Below the pieces are notes generated by a model. It was given only the letters and a program-made list of their open reading frames with translations, did not search any database and was not told where the DNA came from. From Chloroflexota bacterium (GTDB lineage: Bacteria > Chloroflexota > Limnocylindria > Limnocylindrales > CSP1-4), in the NCBI GenBank assembly GCA_015478725.1, contig JADMIG010000001.1:474748-538747 (forward strand): a stretch of 64,000 nt of DNA. The letters run 5' to 3'. Made by a program: the position numbers and the translations under genes. Positions 1-7,547 of the stretch are shown here, piece by piece. Numbering within the stretch: the stretch's first letter is position 1; the number at the start of each line of letters is the position of its first letter.

Positions 1-37
1 GCCCTGATCGGGACGCGGTGACGGACCGAGCCGCCCC

Positions 38-1570
38 CTACGGTCCGCTGGGACTCGTCGGACAGGTCGTGCCGGGCGCCGGCGGGCGGAGGCTGAGGAG
101 GTAGGTGTCGGCTGCCGCCCGGACGCACGCGCTGAAGGCGTAGCCGGTGTGCCCCTCCCCCGTCCGGGTGATGAGGACGCCCGAGACGAGCTGATGGGCA
201 AGCGCGACCGCCCAGGCGTACGGCGTCGCCGGATCGCCGGTCGAGCCGACCACGAGGATCGGCGGCGCGCCGGCAGCCGAGGCCGGAGCCGGGACCCGGG
301 CCGGCGGGACCGGCCAGAACGCGCAGTCGACGTCGTTGTAGGCGAAGAGCGCCCCGAGGCGCGGGGCCAGTGCCGTGAACCGGGGCACCTCCGCCTCGTA
401 CGCGGCCGCATTCCGCGGCCCCGGGAAGTCCAGGCACGTGACGGCGCTGTTCGCATCGACGAGGTTGGAGTAGCTGCCGTCCGGGTTGCGACCGTTGAGC
501 GGATCCGCGAGGGCGAGGAGATACGAGCCGTCGCCCTGTTGCGCGAGCGCCAGCGCCTCCGCGAGGAGCGGCCAGCCCTGGGGAGCGTAGAGCGAGCCGA
601 TGACCGCATCCCAGGCATACGTGGGACCGACCGGGCGCGAGTCCCTGAGGAGGATCGCGGGGAGCGGCCTCGTGTCGATCCGGCGCATCAGCGCGTCGAA
701 GGCCGGACCCGGCCGGCCGCCGTTGTGGAACGCGCACGTCGCCCGGCGTGCGCAGTCGGCGAGGAAGCGATCGAGCGCACCCTCGAATGCGACCGCCTGG
801 CCCACCCGAAGATGGGCGAGATCGACGGTCGGGTCGATCGCGCTATCGAGGACCAGCGCCCGGACCCGGTCCGGGAAGAGGTCAGCGTAGATCGAGCCAA
901 TGAGCGTCCCGTACGAGAAGCCGACGTACGTCAGCGCGGGATCGCCGAGCGCCGCCCGGATGAGGTCGACGTCGCGCGCCACATTCACCGTCCCGACGTA
1001 CGGCAGGAGGTCGCCGTCGCGACGCTCGCAGCCGGCCACGAAGGAGCGTTCCCCGTCGAGGAGCGTGGCCAGCTCGGCCGCTGTGTCCGGGTTCGGGTCG
1101 GCGGCGAGGAAATGGTCGAGGTTGTCCACGCAGCGGATCGGCGTGCTCCGGGCGACGCCCCGCGGGTCGAAGCCGACGATGTCGAATCGCTCCCGGACCG
1201 CGCCCGGAAACAGGCTGGCCGCGTCGTTCCGGACGAAGTCCACGCCCGATGCGCCAGGGCCGCCGGGATTGACGACGAGCGACCCGATGCGGTGGGCCGG
1301 ATCGATGGCCGGAAGTCGGATGAGGGCGAGCAGGATCGTGCCGCCGACGGGGTCCGCATAGTCCCGCGGCACGAGGACCGTGCCGCACTCGAAGCCGTTG
1401 CCGCAGTCGCTCCAGCGCACCGGCGGGACGCTCGGAGCCGGCGGCGGCCCCGACGACGAGGGGATGGCGGCCGTCGACGGGGCGGGCTGTGACGGGGTGA
1501 CCGTGCTGCACGCCGCGACGAGCGTGGCGACGGCGCCGGCGACGAGGAGGCGTTGGACCGTGCCGCTCAG
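38..1570 (-). CDS. TAP-like alpha/beta-hydrolase, predicted lipoprotein
   Basis: Secreted serine hydrolase of the tripeptidyl-aminopeptidase-like (SlpD/SlpE, TAP C-terminal) family, which cleaves short peptides or esters; the substrate cannot be told. Numbering from the in-frame GTG at 1420 gives the oxyanion motif NPGGPGASG (51-59), nucleophile Ser169 in GFSYGT, Asp396 in GSTGD and His424 in GEGH. In-frame sequence upstream of that GTG encodes a clear lipoprotein signal: a hydrophobic stretch ending in the lipobox VAAC, then a Pro/Ser-rich linker. No ATG, GTG or TTG lies between the upstream stop at 1604-1606 and the GTG, so the best start is a CTG at 1570 (510 aa). It lies 33 nt downstream of the thiamine-diphosphate enzyme gene. 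The family call is firm; the start is not. Confidence 0.85.
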   Translation of the reverse strand: MSGTVQRLLVAGAVATLVAACSTVTPSQPAPSTAAIPSSSGPPPAPSVPPVRWSDCGNGFECGTVLVPRDYADPVGGTILLALIRLPAIDPAHRIGSLVVNPGGPGASGVDFVRNDAASLFPGAVRERFDIVGFDPRGVARSTPIRCVDNLDHFLAADPNPDTAAELATLLDGERSFVAGCERRDGDLLPYVGTVNVARDVDLIRAALGDPALTYVGFSYGTLIGSIYADLFPDRVRALVLDSAIDPTVDLAHLRVGQAVAFEGALDRFLADCARRATCAFHNGGRPGPAFDALMRRIDTRPLPAILLRDSRPVGPTYAWDAVIGSLYAPQGWPLLAEALALAQQGDGSYLLALADPLNGRNPDGSYSNLVDANSAVTCLDFPGPRNAAAYEAEVPRFTALAPRLGALFAYNDVDCAFWPVPPARVPAPASAAGAPPILVVGSTGDPATPYAWAVALAHQLVSGVLITRTGEGHTGYAFSACVRAAADTYLLSLRPPAPGTTCPTSPSGP

Positions 1571-1603
1571 CGGTCCGGTCCGCCGTTCATCCGACCCGTC
1601 GGG

Positions 1604-3316
1604 TCACGAGATCGCCGGTCGGTCGACCGAGATCCACGCCGGAGCGAGCGGCAGGTGGATCACCGTGGGGCCGTCCGCGGCGAGCGCCTCGCGGAGCGTC
1701 GCCTCGAACGTCCGATCGTCGTCGACCCGCACACCGCGTGCGCCAAGGGCGACGGCGACCCCGGCGACGTCGATCGGGCCGAGCTCGGTCCCGACGCCGA
1801 TCCCGGTCCCGCGGGCCTCCTGGTGCATCCGGATCGTCCCGTACCGTCGGTTGTCGAAGACGAGGACGACGAGTCGACAGTGTTCGCGGACGGCGGTCTC
1901 GAGCTCCGCCATCGTCATCGCGAAGCCGCCGTCGCCGGCGAGGGCCACGACCGGCCGTTCTCGGTGCACGATCGAAGCCGCGATGGCCGCCGGGAGTCCG
2001 TAACCCATCGCCCCGGAGGTGGGCCCGAGGAACGTGCCGGGCTTCCGCCAGCGGTATCCCCGCGCGAGCCAGCCGGAGAGGTTGCCGGCGTCCGTGGTCA
2101 CGACCGCCTCCGCGGGCAGGACCTCGCCGAGTGTCGCGATGATGCGGCCCGGATGGACGCCCGGACCGTCCCACTCCCCGCCGGAGACGATCGTGGCGGC
2201 CTCCCACGCCGCGCGATCCGCGAGGTTCGCGGTCCGTCGGGCATCCAGACGCGCCTTGTCGTGGACGGTCCCGCCAAGGAGGCGGACGGCGATCCGGAGG
2301 AAGGTCCGGGCATCGGCCTGGATCGCGAGATCGGGCGCCGTGAGGCCCGCCCGCGCCTCGCGCGGCTCGAGGTCGACGTGGGTCCAGCGCTGCCCGCCAC
2401 CGGGAACCCGATAGCGATCCGAGGTGATCTCGTTGAGGCGGCTGCCGACGACGAGGAGTTCGTCGGCAGCGGCGATCCGTTCCCGGACCGTCCCGGGAGC
2501 GCCGTAGCCGGTCATGCCGAGGTAGAGCGGATGGTCGTTGGGGAAGACGTCCGCCCGGCGCCACGACGCGACGACCGGGACCTCGACGATCTCGACGAGG
2601 CTGACGAGGTCCGCCGTCGAGCGCGCCCGCAGGACGCCCGCGCCGGCGACGATGATCGGGCGGTCGGCGGCCATGAGGCGACGGAGTGCGGTCCGGACGA
2701 CATCCGGGTCCGGGTCCGGCGGCCGGCTCCGGACGACGTGGCTCACCGCGGCGCCGGCCGGCATCGGGCGGTCGAGCACATCCTCGGGGACCGAGATGAC
2801 GACGGGCCCCGGACGGCCCCCGAGCGCCCGGCGCGTCGCCTCGGCGAGGGCTGCCGGAAGGCGGGCGACGTCCTCGACGTCGACGGCGTGGACGGCGAGG
2901 CGGCCGATGGAGCCAGCCACGTCGATCTCCTGGAATGCCTCGCGCCCGCGGAGATCCGACGGGACGCCGCCGACGAGCGCGAACATCGGCGTCGAGTCGG
3001 CGCGCGCCGTGTGGATCCCGATGGCGAGGTTCGAGGCCCCCACCGCCCGGGTCGCCAGACATGCTGCCGGCCGGCCGGTGAGCTGGCCGTACGCCTCGGC
3101 CATGAACGCGGCGCTGCCCTCATGGCGGGTCGCCACGACGCGGATCCCCGCGTCGCCCATGGCGTCGAGGAGGCCGAGGAAGCTCTCGCCGGGCACGGTG
3201 AACGCGACCCGGACGCCGGCGAGGTGGAGGGCGTCGGCGATGAAGCGACCCGCCGACGGGGGTGGCGCCACGGTCGGTTCGTCCAGGGGTGGCGCCGCGG
3301 TCGGTTCGTCCGTCAC
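1604..3316 (-). CDS. Thiamine-diphosphate enzyme, acetolactate-synthase-like
   Basis: Cytoplasmic ThDP-dependent enzyme of the IlvB/benzoylformate-decarboxylase superfamily (570 aa). It has the Pyr domain with catalytic Glu44 (VPGES), a central domain (about 200-340), and the PP domain with GDGG at 461-464 and Asn489 in DNRRYG, the Mg/ThDP-binding motif. The length fits acetolactate synthase large subunits, but no ilvN regulatory subunit or other ilv gene is nearby. A true biosynthetic role is therefore unproven, and a decarboxylase or a carboligase with another substrate is possible. The GTG start lies 5 nt after the yajQ stop with no clear Shine-Dalgarno. The first 20 residues contain a Pro-rich duplication. 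Confidence 0.85.
   Translation of the reverse strand: MTDEPTAAPPLDEPTVAPPPSAGRFIADALHLAGVRVAFTVPGESFLGLLDAMGDAGIRVVATRHEGSAAFMAEAYGQLTGRPAACLATRAVGASNLAIGIHTARADSTPMFALVGGVPSDLRGREAFQEIDVAGSIGRLAVHAVDVEDVARLPAALAEATRRALGGRPGPVVISVPEDVLDRPMPAGAAVSHVVRSRPPDPDPDVVRTALRRLMAADRPIIVAGAGVLRARSTADLVSLVEIVEVPVVASWRRADVFPNDHPLYLGMTGYGAPGTVRERIAAADELLVVGSRLNEITSDRYRVPGGGQRWTHVDLEPREARAGLTAPDLAIQADARTFLRIAVRLLGGTVHDKARLDARRTANLADRAAWEAATIVSGGEWDGPGVHPGRIIATLGEVLPAEAVVTTDAGNLSGWLARGYRWRKPGTFLGPTSGAMGYGLPAAIAASIVHRERPVVALAGDGGFAMTMAELETAVREHCRLVVLVFDNRRYGTIRMHQEARGTGIGVGTELGPIDVAGVAVALGARGVRVDDDRTFEATLREALAADGPTVIHLPLAPAWISVDRPAIS
3261..3311. repeat. 27-nt tandem repeat in the ThDP enzyme N-terminus
   Basis: Two 24-nt copies (3261-3284 and 3288-3311) differ at one base and repeat with a 27-nt period, so the reading frame is kept. 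They encode the duplicated Pro-rich DEPT.APP segment at the start of the protein. It looks like local slippage rather than a functional site. Confidence 0.8.
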
Positions 3317-3321
3317 GGACG

Positions 3322-3813
3322 TCAGCGGTAGTTCTGGAACTGAAGCGGGACCGCCTCGTCGAGCTCACGGAGTCGGGTGATCACCCGCTGGAGGTCGTCC
3401 TTGCTCTTGCCCGATACCCGGACCGCATCACCCTGGATCTGCGACTTGACCTTGGGGAACTCGTCACGGATGAGCCTGGTCAGCTTCTTCGCGAGCTCCT
3501 CCGGCAGCCCGCGCCGAAGCGCGATGACCTGGCGGACCTTGTTCCCGCCGGCCGGTTCGACGCGGCCCCAATCGAAGATCTTGAGGCTGAGATTCCGCCG
3601 CACCGCCTTGGACTCGATGAGGTCCTTGACCGCAGCGGCACGGTGCTCGTCGTCCGTGAGCAGGGTGAGATCGTCCTTTGCCTGGACGAGCTCGACGGTG
3701 ACGCCCTTGAAGTCGAACCGTTGCTGGATCTCACGCCGGACCTGGTCGAGCGCGTTGCGGAGCTCCTGCTCGTCATAGTCGCTCACCACGTCGAACGAGA
3801 CCTCGCCGGCCAT
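3322..3813 (-). CDS. yajQ: YajQ-family nucleotide-binding protein
   Basis: Small cytoplasmic protein (163 aa) of the YajQ/UPF0234 family. Characterised members bind cyclic di-GMP, GTP or tRNA and act as effectors; no enzymatic activity is assigned. The sequence has the family's two-domain pattern, starting MAGEVSFDVVSD and ending in a LRELDEAVPLQFQNYR-type tail. The ATG at 3813 is chosen because AGGAGG lies about 9 nt upstream; the reading frame extends 14 codons further without another ribosome-binding site. It follows the MurC-like gene after a 90-nt spacer holding a GC-rich hairpin. Confidence 0.95.
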   Translation of the reverse strand: MAGEVSFDVVSDYDEQELRNALDQVRREIQQRFDFKGVTVELVQAKDDLTLLTDDEHRAAAVKDLIESKAVRRNLSLKIFDWGRVEPAGGNKVRQVIALRRGLPEELAKKLTRLIRDEFPKVKSQIQGDAVRVSGKSKDDLQRVITRLRELDEAVPLQFQNYR

Positions 3814-3881
3814 CGAATCTCCGCCTCCTGCCCGCTCCCCGTGCGCCCGGTCCACTCCCGGCGCCGGCCGCCATGGTACCC

Positions 3882-3901
3882 GGGCGAGCCGGAGCCCGCC
3901 C
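3882..3901 (-). terminator. GC-rich hairpin just after the MurC-like gene
   Basis: An 8-bp stem (one G-U pair) with a TCCG-type tetraloop begins 2 nt after the stop codon. No U-tract follows. It may terminate transcription, pause RNA polymerase or protect the mRNA 3' end. Confidence 0.4.
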
Positions 3902-3903
3902 GC

Positions 3904-5481
3904 TCAAGCGAGCGTTGCGAGGAGGAGTTCGGCGATCCGGTAGCTGCGCCCGCCGCCCATGACGAGGACGACGTCGCCCGCTCGGACGTGAGCCGCGAGC
4001 CACGCGGCCGTCACCTCGACCGAGCCCGGTGCGACGACGTCGATGCCGGGTCGGACCTGCGCGATGGCGGCCGCGAGATCCGCCCCGGAGACGCTCGCGG
4101 TGTCGAGATCGCGGCCGGCCCAGATGTCGGCGATCGCCACCCCGTCCGCGTCCGCGAGGGCGAACGCGAAGCGATCGAGGAGGGCCGCGGTCCGATGGAA
4201 CGTGAGCGGCTCATAGACGGCCCACAGCGGGCGTCCCGGTTCACGCTGCCGGACGGCCGCGATCGTCGCCCGGATGGCGGTCGGATGATGGCCGTAGTCG
4301 TCGTACACGACCACGCCCCCTGCCTCGCCTTTCCGCTCCAGCCGGCGGCCGACGCCCGAGAACCGCCCGATGGACGCGACGACGGCGGACCGCGACAGGC
4401 CGAGGGCGAGTGCCGCGCCCACGACGCCGAGCGCGTTCGCGGCGTTGTGCCGACCAGCCGTCGCGATCCGGACGACGACCGACCCCGTCAGGGGATCGAG
4501 CCCGGTGATCTCGAGGGTCGTGCCCGAGGGATCCGCGCCGACGATCCGACCGAGCAGCCCGCGGGCCGGCCCGCCGCCGGTCGTGTACTGATCGGCCATC
4601 CCGCGGAGCAGGCCAGGTCGCGGCGCGGACGCACCATCGAGGAGGGCGGTCGCGATGACCGTCCCGGGCCAGCCGGCCATGCGGCCGACGACGAGTTCGG
4701 CGCCGCGGTCCGCGACGTTCGCGACGAGGACCGGCGGAGGCCCGTCGCGTGGTCCGTCTCCGCCCAGGGCCGCCGCGGCGAGCCAGTCCACGTAGGTCTC
4801 GATGACGGCGTCGCGGTCCGCGAAGACGTCCGGATGGTCCCAGTCCGCGTTCGTGAGGACCGCGATGGCGGGTCGGTACGGATCGAAGTTCCCGGCGTAC
4901 TCGTCCGCCTCGACCACGAACGCCGCTCCCCTCCCCCGGCGGGCCGTGGCCGGCACGCCGCCCGTGATCGCGGTCGGGAGCAGCGCCCCGACGAACGCTG
5001 CTGGATCCTCCCCCGCCGCGACGAGCACGTCGACGAGCCAGCCGGCGGTCGTGCTCTTGCCATGGGTGCCGGCGACGCCGACGAGGGTCCGCCCGACCGC
5101 CGCGTCCGCCACCACCTGCTGCCACGGCTCGAGCGGGATGCCGCGCCGGCGGGCAGCCTCGAGCTCCGGGTGATCCGGTGCGATCGAGGTGAGGGCCTTC
5201 GTGACCGCAAGGCGGTCCGGGGCCGGCTGCCGTTCGACATGGGCGGGATCGTGACCCAGGAGCACCGGGATCCCCGCCTCGGCGAGCGCGGGTGTGTACG
5301 GTGACTCGCCGTCCGAGTCGCAACCGTCGACGACCACACGAGCGTGAGCTGCGACGAGCGCCGCTCCGCTCGCCCCGGCCCCCGCGATCCCGACGACGTG
5401 GAGTCGCTCACCGTCTCGGATCGGCCGCGCCGTCCGGGCCGGCGCGAGTCCGGCGCCGATGGACGCCGCCGGGCGGGTCAT
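3904..5481 (-). CDS. murC: MurC-like UDP-N-acetylmuramate-amino acid ligase
   Basis: Mur ligase, most like MurC, which joins L-alanine to UDP-MurNAc in the cytoplasm using ATP. Seen in order: N-terminal Rossmann segment HVVGIAGAGASG (28-39), ATP-binding GTHGKSTT (138-145), the EADEY segment (191-195), GRHNAANALG (343-352) and DDYGHHPTAI (394-403). The glycine motif departs from the usual GIGGxGMSG, and at 525 aa the protein is longer than typical MurC (about 460-490). A Mpl-type recycling ligase is an alternative. The gene stands alone without other mur or fts genes, and its start overlaps the pncC stop by 4 nt (ATGA), which suggests coupled translation. Confidence 0.8.
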   Translation of the reverse strand: MTRPAASIGAGLAPARTARPIRDGERLHVVGIAGAGASGAALVAAHARVVVDGCDSDGESPYTPALAEAGIPVLLGHDPAHVERQPAPDRLAVTKALTSIAPDHPELEAARRRGIPLEPWQQVVADAAVGRTLVGVAGTHGKSTTAGWLVDVLVAAGEDPAAFVGALLPTAITGGVPATARRGRGAAFVVEADEYAGNFDPYRPAIAVLTNADWDHPDVFADRDAVIETYVDWLAAAALGGDGPRDGPPPVLVANVADRGAELVVGRMAGWPGTVIATALLDGASAPRPGLLRGMADQYTTGGGPARGLLGRIVGADPSGTTLEITGLDPLTGSVVVRIATAGRHNAANALGVVGAALALGLSRSAVVASIGRFSGVGRRLERKGEAGGVVVYDDYGHHPTAIRATIAAVRQREPGRPLWAVYEPLTFHRTAALLDRFAFALADADGVAIADIWAGRDLDTASVSGADLAAAIAQVRPGIDVVAPGSVEVTAAWLAAHVRAGDVVLVMGGGRSYRIAELLLATLA

Positions 5482-6011
5482 GCGGAGGCGTCGCGTTCGG
5501 CGTGGGCCACGAGGAGCTCGAGGGTCGCCCTGGCGCTCGATCGCACGTTCGCGGCCCGGTCCCCGCTCCAGGTGAACCGGCGGACCTCGGTTCCCGCCGT
5601 CGAGGCCAGCGCGATGTACGTGAGGCCGACCGGCTTCGTCGGCGTGCCACCGTCCGGACCGGCGATGCCGGTGACGGCCGCGCCGAGGTCTGCGCCGAGA
5701 CGGCCGCGGATGCTCTCCGCCATCGCCTTCGCGGTCTGGGCGCTCACGGCGCCATGGGCGCCGAGCACCGCCGCGCCGATCCCGAGCAGCTCGATCTTCG
5801 CCGAGTCCGCGTACGAGACCACGCCGCCGACGAAACAGGCGGACGATCCGGGGATCCGGGTGATCGTGTGGGCGACGAGCCCGCCGGTGCACGACTCGGC
5901 CGTCGCCACGGTGAGGCCGGTGGCACGGCAGCGGGCAAGGAGTCGCTCGGCGAGGGCGAGCAGGTCGTCGCCGAGCGGGTCATCGTCGACCGGGTCGGCG
6001 GCCATGACCAT
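5478..6011 (-). CDS. pncC: Nicotinamide-nucleotide amidase (CinA C-terminal domain)
   Basis: PncC deamidates nicotinamide mononucleotide to nicotinate mononucleotide in the pyridine-nucleotide salvage cycle. The 177-aa protein shows AESCTGG (38-44, with the candidate catalytic serine), a SYADSAKIELL segment (66-76) and TGIAGPDGG (114-122). It corresponds only to the C-terminal domain of CinA; the N-terminal COG1058 domain is absent. In Bacillus cinA also follows the rodZ homologue and precedes recA, whereas here a MurC-like gene follows. The start is ATG 6011 or 6005; 6011 lies 5 nt after the rodZ stop. Confidence 0.92.
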   Translation of the reverse strand: MVMAADPVDDDPLGDDLLALAERLLARCRATGLTVATAESCTGGLVAHTITRIPGSSACFVGGVVSYADSAKIELLGIGAAVLGAHGAVSAQTAKAMAESIRGRLGADLGAAVTGIAGPDGGTPTKPVGLTYIALASTAGTEVRRFTWSGDRAANVRSSARATLELLVAHAERDASA

Positions 6012-6016
6012 CGTCG

Positions 6017-7444
6017 TTACTGGTCGGTCGTCTGTTTCGGCGGCCCGCTCGGGCTGAAGAGCCATGTCTCGGGGTTCGCCGTCAGGCCGAGACGGCCGAG
6101 GTTCGTGCCGTTCACGCTGAAGTACGTCGAGGAGCTCGAGCCGGTCCTGACCTCCACCGACTGCTGACCGGTATAGGTGAGGACCTTGCCGTCCCCGAAG
6201 ACGGTCCCCGCCGCCCCGGTTGACGCGTCGACCTGGCCGTCCACCCAGACCTTGAGCCACGCTCGACCCTTGATCGTCACGACGACGTTGACGCCCTTGT
6301 AGGCGACGGTCACCGTCCGGCTGATCGTCGTCGTCTTGCCCTCCGCGGACGACGCGGCGACCGTCAGCTGCCAGCGGCCGCTCGTCAGCTCGAATGGCGT
6401 CGTGAACGTCCCGTCCGGTGCCACCGTCACCGTCACGCTCGCCGGAGGTGCCGGCGTCGGCACCGGCGTCGTGCCGGGTGTCCCGGTCGGACTGGCAGTG
6501 GGACGCGGCGTCGCGGCAGGCGTCGCCGCACTCCCGACCGGCCCGCCGCTACCGACCGGTCCGAGGTACGCCGCGCTCACGACGACCTGCGTCGCATTCG
6601 TCGCGGTCCCGCTCACCGGGATCGCTCCGTTCTCGAAGCTCGCCCCGTCCGCCGGTGAATCGACTGCGAGGGTGGGTGCCTGGACCACCGAGAACGGGAC
6701 ATCGATGATGATCGGGATCGTCTGGTCGGAGTTCTTTCCGGTGTCGGGATCCGTCGCCGAGATGCGGAAGTCGTTGCGGCCGCGCCGGATCGGGACGGCC
6801 TGGCTCCACGTCCCGTCGCTGCCGGCGGTGACCTGGATCGGCGTGCCGGCGGAACCGACGATCGTCACGGTGCCATGGGGGATCGTCGTGCCCTGGAGCA
6901 GATAGCTTGTCGCCGCATCGTTCACGGTCATCACCGCGGTCGGCGGGTCCGTGACCGCGATCGACGGCGGTTTCGCGAACCGGAGGAGCTGCACGCCGAG
7001 GTAGGCGACGAACAGGATGAGGAGGACGGTCATGAGCGCCGCGACGACGACCGCCGGAGAGAACGTCAGTCCCTGGCGCGGTGCGGTGAGTGCTCGCGGG
7101 ACGACGATGACCGGCTCGGTCGTTGCCCCGCCGTCGCCGCGCTCGCGTCGCCACTGCACGAGGATCTCATCCGGATCGAGGCCGAGGTAGAGGGCGTAGT
7201 TGCGGAGGAAGCCCTTCGTGTACACCGCGCCCGGGAGCTCGCGGTAGTCGCCGCGCTCGAGGGCCGCGAGGTAGCGCGACCGGATCTTCGTGTCGCGCTC
7301 GGCGCGATACAGGTCGACGCCCTTCCGTTCCCGGGCGGCGAGCAGCCGTTCGGGCAGGCTCGGGGCCGCGGTCGCGGCCACCACCGGCCGGGCGCCGTCC
7401 GTGCGGACGTCGTTCCGGCGGCGGGTCTCATCTCGAGTGGTCAT
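6017..7444 (-). CDS. rodZ: RodZ-like membrane protein with HTH and Ig-like domains
   Basis: Probable cell-shape or envelope protein of the RodZ/YmfM type, which links cytoskeleton and wall synthesis. The cytoplasmic N-terminus has a Xre-type helix-turn-helix of the HTH_25 class (about 30-100), one membrane helix follows at about 130-152, and the rest is extracytoplasmic. The outer part contains two Ig-like or bacterial-Ig-like segments separated by a Thr/Pro/Gly linker, then a DUF4115-like C-terminus with VTIKGRAWLKVWVDG and a VRTGSSS segment. At 475 aa it is longer than many RodZ proteins because of the Ig-like part. It lies between ftsK and pncC, as in Bacillus. Confidence 0.85.
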   Translation of the reverse strand: MTTRDETRRRNDVRTDGARPVVAATAAPSLPERLLAARERKGVDLYRAERDTKIRSRYLAALERGDYRELPGAVYTKGFLRNYALYLGLDPDEILVQWRRERGDGGATTEPVIVVPRALTAPRQGLTFSPAVVVAALMTVLLILFVAYLGVQLLRFAKPPSIAVTDPPTAVMTVNDAATSYLLQGTTIPHGTVTIVGSAGTPIQVTAGSDGTWSQAVPIRRGRNDFRISATDPDTGKNSDQTIPIIIDVPFSVVQAPTLAVDSPADGASFENGAIPVSGTATNATQVVVSAAYLGPVGSGGPVGSAATPAATPRPTASPTGTPGTTPVPTPAPPASVTVTVAPDGTFTTPFELTSGRWQLTVAASSAEGKTTTISRTVTVAYKGVNVVVTIKGRAWLKVWVDGQVDASTGAAGTVFGDGKVLTYTGQQSVEVRTGSSSSTYFSVNGTNLGRLGLTANPETWLFSPSGPPKQTTDQ

Positions 7445-7506
7445 CGGCGTGCGCAGGTCCTCGGGGTGTCGACGACGCCGCCCACGCCGCCGTCCGATCT
7501 GGGTTC

Positions 7507-7512
7507 AGGATA
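7507..7512 (-). promoter_or_regulatory. Candidate -10 (TATCCT) for rodZ
   Basis: TATCCT on the minus strand lies 62 nt upstream of the rodZ start in the 103-nt ftsK-rodZ spacer. No convincing -35 was found, so this is a weak call. Confidence 0.3.
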
Positions 7513-7547
7513 CCCCACCGGATCGGATCCTCCGCTCGGCGGGTTCG

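Noticed and set aside
1604-3316. Assignment as ilvB
   Set aside because: The fold is clear but no ilvN or other branched-chain gene is adjacent, so the symbol would claim more than the sequence shows.
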